Source of the DNA: Botryosphaeria dothidea
Lineage: Eukaryota; Ascomycota; Dothideomycetes; Botryosphaeriales; Botryosphaeriaceae
Direction: 5' to 3'
Length of the DNA stretch: 64,000 bases
Assembly (NCBI GenBank): GCA_011503125.2
Contig: WWBZ02000073.1
Span: forward strand, 1,984,001-2,048,000
Positions within the stretch are counted from its first letter, which is position 1. Each line of letters opens with the position of its first letter. This document shows positions 1-10,574 of this stretch, in pieces. The notes beneath the pieces are model-generated. The model was given only the letters and a program-made list of their open reading frames with translations. It was not told the DNA's origin and made no database searches. A program made the translations under genes and the position numbers.

Positions 1-303
1 ATGGGAGCGCGTCGGGGGGAGGTGTGGCGGAGCAGGAGGCGTTTGGTGTTGAGAAGCGCTGCTGCGGTGGGTCGACCCGCCGATGACGCGCGAAAAAAGT
101 TGCCGCTGACAGGGAAACACCAACCAGCGCCAGCCCTCAGCGTCAAGACATTTCCAATCGACCCGCACTTCCGCCGTCGTTCCTCATTCCACCTCTCACG
201 CCTGCCACATCCTAGAGACTTCCCCCACCGTCGCTATTCCCCCGATCCCGAACGAGAGTACCGGCATAACGCGCGGCGCAGCGCGCTCACCCTTTGACCC
301 TTC
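1..303. other. upstream region of the carrier gene
   Basis: A 98-codon frame is open on the + strand but its product is Arg/Pro-rich and resembles nothing. I read this stretch as promoter and 5' UTR of the carrier gene that starts at 304. Confidence 0.4.
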
Positions 304-1697
304 ATGGTATTTGCCCGAGTGGCCGACTTCTTCTCCGCCTCCGATTCGACAAAAGCTCAATTGGTAGACGATGAGCATTCTGTGGCACAACTCGATGTTC
401 CTTCGCCAGTTACGGAGACCATGGGTGCTGCGGTAGAGCCGGAAGAAGTCGCGCTGGAGGCCAAGCGCCCGCCCTACATTCATGTGAGATGGCACCCGGC
501 CCGGCGCGCGATGTGGTGTTCGCAGGTACACAGGCTGACGAGCGCTGTCTAGGCGATGTTGGCCGGAGGTCTGGGTGGTCTCACTGGAGACATGCTTATG
601 CATTCGTTGGATACGGTCAAGACACGCCAGCAGGGTGATCCGCATATGCCGCCTAAGTATACCTCCATGGGTTCCACGTACCGCACCATCTTTCGCCAGG
701 AAGGCCTCTTGCGAGGCTTGTATGGTGGAGTCGTGCCTGCTTTCCTAGGTTCCTTCTCCGGTACCGTCATCTTCTTTGGCACCTATGAATGGACCAAGCG
801 TACAATGGTTGACGCCGGCATCGCGCCACCAATCGCATACTTTACCGGAGGTCTGTTCCTTTCATCGCTATGATATTCCGTACTCAGCGAAACTGACAAT
901 TTATTACAGGCCTTCTTGCAGATCTCTTCGCGGCGCCGCTGTACGTACCATCCGAAGTCCTCAAGACCCGTCTCCAGCTCCAGGGCCGTTACAATAATCC
1001 GTATTTCGACTGTGGCTACAATTATCGCGGAACATGGCATGCAGCGAGAATGATCGTACGCACTGAGGGATGGCATGCCCTTTTTCATGGCTTCAAGGCG
1101 ACCTTGGCCCGTGACCTGCCCTTTTCGGCGTTGCAATTCGCGTTCTACGAACAGGAGCAGAAGCTAGCGAAAGCATGGGTCGGTTCAAAAGACATTGGTC
1201 TTCCCTTGGAGATTTTGACGGGTGCCACGGCTGGAGGCATGGCTGGCGTGATCACCTGCCCTCTTGATGTCGTCAAAACCAGGATTCAAACGCAGCAAAG
1301 CCCCGAGGCCATGGCTGCTTTCAACGCCAAAGCTGCTAAGGGCAAGCCGAACGTCTCCTCCAGCTCAACGGCACCTAGCGCGGGGCATTCCTCAAAACAT
1401 ACCACTCCTTCAGGGCCCGGTCCAGGTCACGGATCGCCCAAAGGCTCAAAGCGGCCCATCTCGACTTCTTCCCCTTCTACGTCCTTAAAACAGCACTCTG
1501 CGGCAACTCTTGACACGTCTTCTATCATTAGAGGTTTACGACTCCTTTACAAGACAGAGGGTATTTGGGGTTTATTCCGTGGAGTGGGTCCCAGAGCGGT
1601 GTGGACTAGCGTGCAAAGTGGCACAATGTTGGTACTCTATCAGACTCTGCTCAGATGGTTCGACCGGTGTCCGCTTGTTGCTCAGGAAAAGATATAG
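304..1697 (+). CDS. mitochondrial carrier (Mme1/YMR166C type)
   Basis: Exons are 304-483, 553-850 and 910-1697, giving 421 residues. This is a mitochondrial carrier family (SLC25) protein of the inner membrane with three repeats of about 100 residues. The signature PX[DE]XX[KR] appears as HSLDTVK in repeat 1 (Pro replaced by Ser, as I recall for this subfamily), PSEVLK in repeat 2 and PLDVVK in repeat 3. The overall pattern resembles yeast YMR166C/Mme1, reported as a mitochondrial Mg2+ exporter; substrate here is inference. A Ser/Pro/Gly-rich insert of about 60 residues sits in the matrix loop of repeat 3 (about 1306-1500). Both introns are clean GT-AG, and splicing joins RPPYIH to AMLAGGLGG and FTGG to LLADLF in frame. 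The start at 304 is the first in-frame ATG of that exon. Confidence 0.88.
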
Positions 1698-2204
1698 ATT
1701 TGGGGGCATTTTACAGGTTGTTTGGCATATACAGGACGTGGGTTTGACAGAGGTTCTTGTACAGTAGGTTGTATATTCCCCTTATAGACGGAGGGTTCTT
1801 TCCCACTGCAATTTCAAGCATCGGGCGGCGTTTTCGATCTCGTCTCTCTGGTCCAACATCATAGATTTCGTTGATTTCAGATGGCTTGTGAAGTGGATTC
1901 GAAAGACTTACATCTCATATCAGTTGGCGTTTTCTCGTTTTCATGCTCATCCGTCACTGCTTGCTGATGTCAGATTTTTCTGCTCGACAACGTCACATGG
2001 CGGAACCTAGCCAGCCACCGCGAACTTTATCCCGGTCCGCTAGTCCGTCCGAGCCTTATCGTCGGATGATGTTCCTGACAGGAGCAGCTAGTGAGACCCG
2101 GCTGGATCTCTCCCCGCGTTCAACCACGAACCATGCGGGGCACCGAGGTTCATCCACGATGTTGTCCTACCTATGCTGACCATGGCTACATAAAACTGTC
2201 GGCA
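1698..2204. other. intergenic, carrier 3' / ADH 5' region
   Basis: No convincing gene. It should hold the carrier terminator and the promoter of the dehydrogenase. Confidence 0.4.
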
Positions 2205-3629
2205 ATGCCGCAGCAGCTCCTCACTCAATTTCTCTTCCGCTCGCATCAGACGCTTGAAATTCGTTCAGGAAATCCAGCATGGCATCTATACTACCCCATC
2301 TCATTTCTGGCGCCTCCAAGGAACAGAAAGAGAAGAAGGAGCATCAAGACATCAAAATCCACGACACAGCAGGCTGCAGTCAAGAATGGCTTGACCGCCC
2401 CCCTCAAGGAGGTCCCCGTGCCGGAGCTCAAGCCCGGCCAAATCCTCGTCAAGATCAACTGGACGGGTCTCTGTCACTCGGACATCGGCTTCCTGCGCGA
2501 CTACTGGCCCACGTCCGGGTTCCCGCAGCTCGTCCAGGACCTGGCGCTGGGCGTGTGCGGCCACGAGGGCGCCGGCGAGGTCATCGCCGTCGCGCCAGAC
2601 GTCGCGGAGCTGTGGCAGCTCGGCGACCGCGCGGGCATCAAGTGGTGCGCCAGCGTGTGTCGCCGCTGCGAGTTCTGCACCAACGGCGCCGACGAGCTGC
2701 ACTGCCCGAAGCAGTTGAACTCAGGTTTGACCACGCCGGGCACCTTCCAGCAGTTCGTCGCGACGGATGCGAGGTATGCGACCAGGCTGCCCGACGAGGT
2801 CAGCGACGAGGAGGCGGGGCCGCTAATGTGCGGAGGTGTGACGGCTTATGTGGCGTGTAAGCGAAGCGGGGTCAAGCCGGGGCAGTGGATTGTGCATATG
2901 GGTGCGAGTGGTGGGTTGGGGCATGCAAGTGATGTTTGCCGAGTTTGGCAGTTTTTTTTTGTGGGTTTGCCGGGGTACGAATGGATGCTGACTGTGCTTT
3001 GGTTGCAGCTCGGCGTGCAGTACGCCAAGGTGATGGGCATGCGGAGCATCGCGATTGACGTGGGCCCAGAAAAGGAAGAGCTGTGCAAGAAGTTAGGCGC
3101 GGAGGTTTACATCGATGCTGCGAAGTGCGAGGACCTGGTGGCGGAGGTGACGAAGGTCACGACCTATGGAGGTATGATTTCTTTCCTGTGCTTGACAATT
3201 GCTCTAGAGCTTGATGCTAATCAGATCAACAGCTCATGGTGTGATCGTGTTTGCTCCAACCAAGCAATGCTATGATACAGCGCCGTACTTATTGCGGCCT
3301 GGAGGCACCATGGTGGCGGTGGGCTTCCCCAAAGATCCGACGATCATGGCTGGGGCACCGCCAACTATCGTTGCGATGAGGAAGGTAGGTCCAAGCTGAA
3401 TAGTGCCGATGCATTCTGTAGGCACCGCTGACCAAGTTGATTGTAGCTGAACATTGTGGGGAGCGTGACTGGCACGCTGAAGGAGGTGGAAGAGATGCTC
3501 GACTTCACCGCACGAGATCTCGTTCACCCAATCTTGGTCAAAGGCAAGCTGAGTGAACTCGACAAGTACATCGACCTCGTTGCTGAAGGAAAGATTCAGG
3601 GACGAGCAGTTCTAAAGGTAGAGGAATGA
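2205..3629 (+). CDS. zinc-dependent alcohol dehydrogenase (yeast Adh type)
   Basis: Exons are 2205-2924, 3009-3171, 3233-3384 and 3447-3629, 405 residues as modelled. It is a medium-chain zinc alcohol dehydrogenase that oxidises primary alcohols with NAD+. Catalytic zinc ligands are the Cys of GLCHSD, the His of GHEGAG and the Cys of MCGGVTAY. The structural zinc set is CRRCEFC with a fourth Cys in ELHC. The dinucleotide motif is GASGGLGH. Intron 1 (2925-3008) is best read as GC-AG with donor GCAAGT, because it restores GGLGH-LGVQYAK; the others are GT-AG. The N-terminus is doubtful: the ATG at 2205 gives about 55 residues with no family resemblance before QQAAVKNG, whereas the well-placed ATG at 2279 is in another frame. 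The body is certain, the start is not. Confidence 0.87.
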
Positions 3630-4033
3630 GCCATCTGCTCGCGAAGCTTTTAATCTCTTATCATATTCAAAACCATACGCGTCTTGCTTGTTACATGTGT
3701 CTACAAATCACCACATTGTCTAGCTAAACCTTAACATCTGAGTGACTCCTTTGCCCCCTTTGCCACATTCACCATATCACCATTGCTTAGCGCGTTGTGT
3801 TGACATTTTGCCATGACCCCGACGCCTGTCTGTAAGTTTTCAACCATACAGTCTCCACTCCACGTCCATCACCTCGACACCACTTTCCTCTCGGTCGTCC
3901 CTGATCAACCCACCTATCTCTACAGCTGAAGCTCGAACACCAGTTGCACCCAACTACCCAAAGGCTTTGTTTGATCTCCTCATATCTCTAACGGCTCTCG
4001 CTCACTATATTCGCACTCGAACACTTTATCAAC
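3630..4033. other. intergenic with possible spliced uORF
   Basis: This is the leader of the gene at 4034. It contains ATG at 3813 followed by a good intron (3832-3925, GTAAGT to CTACAG). The spliced frame runs to a stop at 4060-4062, overlapping the start of the main gene. Confidence 0.35.
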
Positions 4034-4975
4034 ATGTCCCGCTCGAGTGCCGATATGGATGAAGCTTTCAAGCGGGACACCCCTCTTTCTCTGGACGAGA
4101 TCATGGCTATAAGCCACGACTTAGTTGCGGCCATGGGTTTTCTTGTCACGGACTTGGAAAGCCATGGCGGTCAACGGAATGTCCGCTTCCAAAACTTCCT
4201 TTCCCGGACCCAGGAAAGTTTGGCCGAGAAGCTTGGCCAGTTGGAGGATGTGGAAGAACCAGACAGCATGCTCAATCATCCCAGCAGTCGTTCTGGGAGT
4301 TTTGTCACTGCACTCACTTCCAGGGCACTGGCGAACGCCGGAATTCCCGCGAAGGATGGCTACGAGCGTACCAGGACGGGTTCACCTGCTAGCATACCCA
4401 ACGACGTGCAGGATGTTGGTTCATTGCAGGATCCTGTACAGCGAACCACGAAAGAGGCGGTTCTCTCCAACGCCAACCATGACCCTTTCGAGCCTGCTGG
4501 AATTGCCGTTCACCACGCCCATAGAGTCAACCCACAGAGACGCGCCAAGAGGGATCAATCCAGCAAGCCTGCTAATCCGACGCCAACCCCTCTCCATTCG
4601 TCGGCCCGTCCTCTCAAAAACACGGCGAAGAACAAATACAGTCTTCGATCCAGGGTACCCATCGCCAACGCCAACAACGCGAAATTATCCTCCTTGGACA
4701 GGTCTAGCTATAGGCTCCCATTCAGGGTCCCAATCGCCAACGCCGCCAACACTTCCTTCTTCAAACCGGATGGGGAGGAAGACGATTCGGAGGTGGTTGA
4801 GGGCTCGAAAATGAGGGCGGCTGGCATGGCTCCCAACACTATGATGTGCGCTACCAGCATGAGGAAGCACATCAAGAGGGTGCACGGCAGCTGCACCATC
4901 AATGGTGTGGAGTACCATGACGAGACCGACGAGGAGAAGGAGAGAAAACGCAAGAAGCGTAAGAATGGTCGCTGA
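4034..4975 (+). CDS. hypothetical protein with basic C-terminus
   Basis: A single-exon frame of 313 residues with ATG in good context (ATCAACATGTCC). I do not recognise the family. The N-terminal 80 residues look helical and well composed, then follows a Ser/Pro/Asn-rich, probably disordered middle. A short internal repeat contains RVPIANA twice (about 4651-4745). The C-terminus ends in a run of Lys/Arg (ERKRKKRKNGR) that could be a nuclear localisation signal. Just before it lies MRKHIKRVHG with one nearby Cys, too little for a C2H2 finger. Nuclear location is inference only. Confidence 0.6.
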   Translation: MSRSSADMDEAFKRDTPLSLDEIMAISHDLVAAMGFLVTDLESHGGQRNVRFQNFLSRTQESLAEKLGQLEDVEEPDSMLNHPSSRSGSFVTALTSRALANAGIPAKDGYERTRTGSPASIPNDVQDVGSLQDPVQRTTKEAVLSNANHDPFEPAGIAVHHAHRVNPQRRAKRDQSSKPANPTPTPLHSSARPLKNTAKNKYSLRSRVPIANANNAKLSSLDRSSYRLPFRVPIANAANTSFFKPDGEEDDSEVVEGSKMRAAGMAPNTMMCATSMRKHIKRVHGSCTINGVEYHDETDEEKERKRKKRKNGR

Positions 4976-6119
4976 AGAGGACATGGAATGGAAAGGCTGT
5001 GGGAAGGTAGTGGTTGAAGGAGAAAGGGACCAAGGGATTAGTGGAAACACCAGACAGATGGATGTTCTGATGGAATGTTCTGTTTTTGACGGATGGCTGT
5101 TTCAATGATTGATTCTTATGGTTCGATGCTATATAGATCATTCAAGCCTGGTTACTGGTTGCTTTCATGGGAAGCATGATGTGGAGAGCTTGTGTTTTAC
5201 TTGATCAGACACCCCGGTCACGGAGTGGCATAGCATGTCTTCACATAAGGTACTTTCAAACTGCATGATGGTTATTTGCAGAGGTTCAATGGACACTGTT
5301 ACGACCTCAGGATAAGTACGTCGTGGTGAAATCAGCGTGAGACGAAGACCCGAAGTATCATGGTAACATAGGTATAAGGCTTAATATAATACGCTCAAAG
5401 CGGCAATATGTGTATTCTACGAGATGAGCTTTGCTTGTCCTCGCTCAACGCATTAAGCCATCTGAGTCTTACTTGTACCATACGTCGTAGAAGATTGATG
5501 GTAAATTATTTATTACGCAATGCGCGAATATGCCACGATATCTGGAAGGGTCCATCCGTTAGTGAGTGAACTGACACCGAAATGGATGGTGCCAGCAAAT
5601 TACTCGCAGCTCTGGCTGTCAAGAGACGAACAGATTGGTGGACGCTAGTCTTGTGGTACACGCCAGTTGCAGCCACACCCAGGGCAAGAGATTCTCAAAA
5701 GTGAAGACAGCACGCAGGCACCACGTTGTATTCAATGAACAGATGTTGACAATGACTAGTATACTTTGTTGTTCAGTTTCCCCGGGATATCCGAGGGCCA
5801 GGGACACGAACACCGTGATACTTCGCCGTTGGTCAGGGTACGCAGTTGATGCGGATCAGCAGCTAGCGTGTGGGGGAGGCGGGCACTAGTAACGCAGAAG
5901 GCGGGGTAGTCTGCATTGCCGCCTCGATGCCTGCAAGAACCAGCTCACTTGAGAGAGCTGGGCTGACATGCCACAAAACCCCGCACATTCCCTACTCCTG
6001 GACACCTGTTTCCTTCCTCGTCTTCGTCGTCCCCGCCCTTGTTAGCAAAGAGCCCACAGAACATCCAAAATTCATCCATTGATCCATTCCCCCAAGTGTA
6101 CCAGCCGTGAACCATCAAG
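4976..6119. other. intergenic, no gene seen
   Basis: AT-richer sequence with only short, unrelated frames. It should contain the 3' end of the gene at 4034 and the promoter of the DJ-1 gene; the last 150 bases are C/T-rich as in fungal leaders. Confidence 0.4.
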
Positions 6120-7129
6120 ATGAGTGCGATTGCCGAAACCAGCGATGGACCGACGCCTCCGATCCAGGTGCTCTTCGCCCTCCATCCTGGTTTCGACACG
6201 CTCGATGTCGCTGGGCCCGTCGAAGTTCTCCACACGGCCAGGCACAATGCCAGCGACCCTGGTAAGTGAAAGCTTATGCTGTTGCTTGTCTTTGGAGAAA
6301 ACCGGGGAATGTCGGATCACATGTGCTTTTGCCCTACCTCTCGTCTTGTTTCCCCTCTGGTCCGCGGCTGCTGACGGAACCTTTGCCCCACGCAGCCGGC
6401 AAGGCCTTCAGCATCAAGTTCGTCTCTGCCAGCGAGCACACTGTCTCGGCGCAGGGTGCCTCGTTCAGGGCGCACATGGACTTCGAGGATTCCCACGAAG
6501 ACCTCGGCGAGTTCGACGTGCTCATCGTCCCCGGCGGCAACACCGACCCGGTTCTCGAGACGAACGATGAGCCGATGAAGCTCATCAAGGCCTTCGCGGA
6601 GCTGCAGAAGACCGACCCAACCAAGGAGCGCACGCTCATGTCGGTCTGCACCGGGTCGCTGCTGCTGGGCAAAGCGGGCGTGCTCCAGGGGCTGTCTGCC
6701 ACGACGCACCCGGACTACTACACCAAGATGGAAATCATCTGTCAGAAGGCGGCGCAGGAGGGCGACTACGAGCAGACCAACGTCATGGAGGAGCGCTACG
6801 TGGTCAACAACGCGCGCTTCGAGCTGGGCGAGAACGAGGACGAGAACCCCTTCATCCTGAAGAAGCGCCCGGACGGGCGGCGCAAGAGCATTGCGCGCAA
6901 GGGCAGCAACGCCTGGAAGGAAGGGCGGCGCCGCGAGAGCATCGTGCGCCGGGCGAGCATGCGACTGGGCGGCCTGCGCGTCATCACGAGCGGCGGCATC
7001 ACGACGGGCTTGGACGCCAGCCTGTACCTTGTTGGCGCCATGGTGTCGCACGAGTCGGCTATTGAGGTCGCGCGCGTCATGCAGTATGAATGGAACAAGG
7101 GCGTGACGGTCGACGGCATTGACGTCTGA
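6120..7129 (+). CDS. DJ-1/PfpI family protein with basic insert
   Basis: Exons are 6120-6261 and 6396-7129 (intron GTAAGT to CGCAG), 291 residues. The fold is the class I glutamine amidotransferase-like DJ-1/PfpI domain, seen in chaperones, proteases, glyoxalases and isonitrile hydratases; the exact activity cannot be told. The N-terminal strand is VLFALHPGFDTLDVAGP, followed by DVLIVPGGN. The nucleophile elbow is SVCTGSLLLGKAG with the expected reactive Cys, and THPDYY follows. The C-terminal ITSGGITTGLDASLYLV helix is typical. About residues 198-235 are an Arg/Lys-rich insert with three RRxS-like sites (GRRKS, RRRES, RRAS), between the ARFELGENED segment and the GGLRVITSGG segment. Confidence 0.85.
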
Positions 7130-8344
7130 TGACGCTGGTATCGCGCGCGCGAATTAAAAAAAGATGGCGGGGCGGAGGTAAAACCGGGCAGTGGCGAGGC
7201 GAGGCGAGCGCGCGACGAGGGCGAGCGCGTGAGGCGGGCGGACACACGGGCTTAGGATGACTTAATTGCAGCTTTAGCTGGCAGACGTTATGAGCAAATG
7301 GACAGCATCTTGACAAGCTTCGGCGCGGCATTCCCCTGAGGGGTGGTGAGCTGCTGGCCACGCGGGAGCGGCGGCGGGAAGGGTGGGAGGGAGTGGACCC
7401 TTAGGCGCTGTTCCGTAAGGGGGCACAGCCTCAGCCACTGACGGCACAGAGCGGGCTTCTAGAGAAGTTCGCGGACAGGTGCTGGGCGCCTGGCACGCGC
7501 CTGATGCTGAAACAGCGGCCGGTGAGTGGACGAAGGGCGACAATGTTTCGCTGGCGGCGGACCTGGCGCTGTCCCCCGCACTCGCTTGCTCCCGATTTGC
7601 CGTCGATCTTGCATCAGTTCCGGCATGCCGACCGTTGCGTGGTGCCTCTCCCACGAGCCACGCCCCTCCGGCCACTCACGCCCGCCGGCGCGCCGCACAT
7701 GCACCGCCCGCTCTGTGCTCCCCGCCCCACCTGCTCATGCCATCCCGCCGCACAACCACCTGCCAGCTGCTTCCAAGCTGGCAGTGGGTCCCGTTTCTCT
7801 CCGAACACGTCGTGTCAGCGGCGAGCGCCGTTCTAGACGCTCACGCCGTGGGGACGGGCTCCACCGGTCAGTCCGAAAGCTGCCATCCCACCCAGCGCCA
7901 GTCCCTGCGTCTCTCCTCTGCAACGCAAGCGCTATCGTGGATCCAACCGGCCCTGAGGAGGAGCCAAGCGCGCACCCGTGTCGATGTCTTGCTGCGTTCG
8001 CGGGAGGCATGCCGCGCGCAACGCCCTAGCGTGCATCCTCACGGCCGCCGCTGCAACTCCCCCCATGCAAGAGTCAGTCAGTCTCCAGTATAAATTGGGT
8101 TCACGCTGCACTCGTGGTTAGCCCCAACAGACATCTGCAGGTACAGTCTCCAACTTGCGGTGAGACTAACTCGAACTTACATCTTGACTCCTTCTTCTGC
8201 TCCTATCATCACACATCCTTTCTTCTTTGTCCCTCTCCAGCAGCCTATCTTTAGAAGCTGAGCTTCAAGACTCATTGCACATCTCGACTGGATCCAGATC
8301 AGCACCAACCCTAAAAGCACATCACCCCCTCACACATCGCAATC
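7130..8344. other. GC-rich intergenic region, promoter of the SDR gene
   Basis: Long frames on both strands are Arg/Pro/Ala-rich and look like composition artefacts. The last 300 bases hold a TATA box and a C/T-rich leader for the gene at 8345. Confidence 0.45.
8089..8094 (+). promoter_or_regulatory. TATA box
   Basis: TATAAA in the context CAGTATAAATTGGG, about 250 bases before the ATG of the short-chain dehydrogenase, followed by a pyrimidine-rich leader. Confidence 0.5.
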
Positions 8345-9371
8345 ATGTCCTTCCCTCGTCTTGCTGGCAAGACCGCCGTCGTTACCGGCGCCTCCTCCGG
8401 CATCGGCCAGGCCGTTGCTTTTGCCTTCGTCCGCGAGGGCGCTCAAATCGTCAGCTCAGACCTCAACGAGAAGAGGCAAGGCAGCGAGGAGGGCGAAGTG
8501 CCTACCCACGAGCAAATCAACAATATTGGTGGCAAGGCCGTCTTCGTCCAGGCCGATGTGACAAAGGCAAACGATGTGAAGAGACTTGTCAAAGAGGCGG
8601 TGAGCCAGTTCGGCAGGATTGATATGTGAGTCTTCCATCTCTTTCTAGCGGCCACTCCCTATGAGGTGGCCTCTTCCAACATGAGGGGATACTCCTCACC
8701 GCATTACTGTTGCCGACTCCGTCTGCTCTTTGGGTGGTCATGCTGCTTCCAGACTGATGTATGCTGACCATGATATCACCAGCTTCGTCAACGCCGCCGG
8801 CATAAACGCCGAGGATGGTAGCATCATGCTGTCCGAGGAGGCCTGGGACAGGACCTTCGCCGTCAATGCTCGCGGCACCTCCCTTTGCTCCAAGTATGCC
8901 GGCGCCCAAATGAGGAAGCAAGAGCAGCTTCCCACTATGGATCGCGGTTGGATCATCAACATCGCTGGCATCCAGACTGGCTCAAGTAAGCAACGACACA
9001 ACTATCCAAAAGTGGCCTCATTACTTACACCGATGCCTCCCAGCTGGCGAGTCCCTGTCGAAGCACTCCGTTGTGAGTGACTTGACCAAGACCATTGCTC
9101 TCGAGCTCCGCGACCACAGAGTTCACATCAACGCCATCTGCCCCGGCTGTAAGCATCACCCTCGAGAATCGAATCGGAACAATCGAGCTGACCTTATGCA
9201 GACACCAAACTGTCGATGCCCGAGAACTGGCTGGAGACCGAAGAGGCACAGACTGCGTTGTCGAGGCTGCCGGAAGACGTCGCCAAGATGGCCGTCAACA
9301 TGGCCAGCGAGGAGGGTAGCTTGATGACTGGTAACTCGATGCCAGTCGACAGCGGCTACACCGCCATGTAA
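8345..9371 (+). CDS. short-chain dehydrogenase/reductase, catalytic Tyr missing
   Basis: Exons are 8345-8625, 8783-8985, 9044-9148 and 9202-9371, 252 residues. The classical SDR fold is clear: TGASSGIG nucleotide-binding motif, NAAG, and FAVNARGT with the conserved Asn. The C-terminus MTGNSMPVDSGYTAM is typical. However, the segment that should carry Ser and YxxxK reads NIAGIQTGSTGESLSKHSV: the Ser is replaced and the residue four before Lys is Glu. It is also about five residues shorter than the classical loop. The junction falls at intron 2 (8986-9043), and no alternative acceptor in that intron restores a Tyr in frame. This is either a non-catalytic SDR or a damaged or misassembled exon. 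Substrate is unknown. Confidence 0.8.
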
Positions 9372-9592
9372 ACTTTTTATGTGTCACGTTCATGTATCAT
9401 GTATAACCCTGTAACGATTTAATGATGAGATAGAATTTATATGATTTCCTGGTATTTTCGTGGCCCATGGACTCATGGCTAGTCGTACATATGTACAGCA
9501 ATATCCCTGCTTACAATATCAATCGTACATCTCGTTTTATACTCGCCTGCGCCTGCGCCTGCGCCGACGCCATAACTCCGGAGTAAGAAGCC

Positions 9593-10574
9593 TTACTTCA
9601 TCCGTTTCTTATAATCCTCCGGGTATGCTGTGGCCTTTTCGATTTCTCTTTTTTCTTCGTGCAGCTCTTCCTTCGCCTTGATGGAGTTTTCGACCTGCTC
9701 GACGGCACGCTCAATCTCGACTTCCATCTCGGGTAGATGGAACCGCTCGGCCAACAGCTTGCCGTTCCACTTCTGCAGCACCATCACGTCCTCCGTTTCG
9801 TTATTGGTCTGCCGTCTCACTATCTCCGCGACATCCTCGGCTTGTTTCCTTGTGGGGGCTGGAGCATCGCGGGAGTGTTGTCTCGACGGGTGGATGAGAC
9901 CTGCTGCATACATTTCGTCGAGCTCTGCGGATGGTTTTGGCTTGATCAAGTTGTTCTTGAGCAGAAACTCGAGGTGCGTCGAGCCAGACAGTGCTTTCCA
10001 GTGGGAGTATGCGCGGAAGACGAGGTAGAAGAAGGGGATGTTCGGTATTCTGTAGGGGGGGGGGGGGGCGGATCAGTCGTGTACATTGTTGCGCTCAGCG
10101 CGCATTGTCCACATACATTGGCACCAAGGCGAACGGTGCAGAAATCGGCATTCCCACGATACTCCACCACAGGCGTTTGCGATGCAGCGACTGCCGCTCC
10201 GTCGCTAGCTGCTTCAGGATTCCTGAAACGCGCTCTTGCTTGAGGAACAGCCCCGGAAATGTAACCTCAACCGTATCGCGGCCGTCCAGCTCGGCCTGCT
10301 TGCGCGTGTTGCTCAGGGCAGGTATCGTCTTCAGCCCCCATTCTTGATATGGGATTCGGCGCAGGACGCGGTTGCCTTGGACAGTAAGAGTCTTCTTCCA
10401 GCCGCCCTTGTACCACGGTGTGTCGGATGGCGCCTTCTCCCAATCAGCCCAGGTCTGGTTTGCCTTGTTGGTGGCCTTGTCGAGTAACGACGGCTTCTCG
10501 CCAGTCGCGGCGGAGCGGCGCTCGCAGTAGATGAGGGTGCGACGGGCGGAAATTGGGAGGAGGAAAAGCCGCAT
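9593..10574 (-). CDS. mitochondrial K+/H+ exchange-related protein (Mit_KHE1)
   Basis: Exons on the minus strand are 10574-10117 and 10049-9593, 304 residues. It matches the fungal Mit_KHE1 family (yeast YDL183C), linked to K+/H+ exchange across the inner mitochondrial membrane. Family hallmarks are WADWEKAP, the basic RKRLWWSIVGMPISAPFALVP segment crossing the intron, and IPNIPFFYLVFRAYSHWKAL. The N-terminus MRLFLLPISARRTL could be a targeting peptide. The C-terminal 60 residues are charged and probably coiled coil. The intron's pyrimidine tract is an uninterrupted run of 14 C on the coding strand. The gene is head to head with the Srf1-like gene. Confidence 0.85.

Noticed and set aside
6317..7051. 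244-codon minus-strand frame opposite the DJ-1 gene
   Set aside because: Arg/Ala/Leu-rich mirror of GC-rich codons; the + strand has conserved catalytic motifs.
7459..8093. overlapping frames on both strands before the SDR gene
   Set aside because: All three frames are open because of GC-rich, stop-poor sequence; none has protein-like composition.
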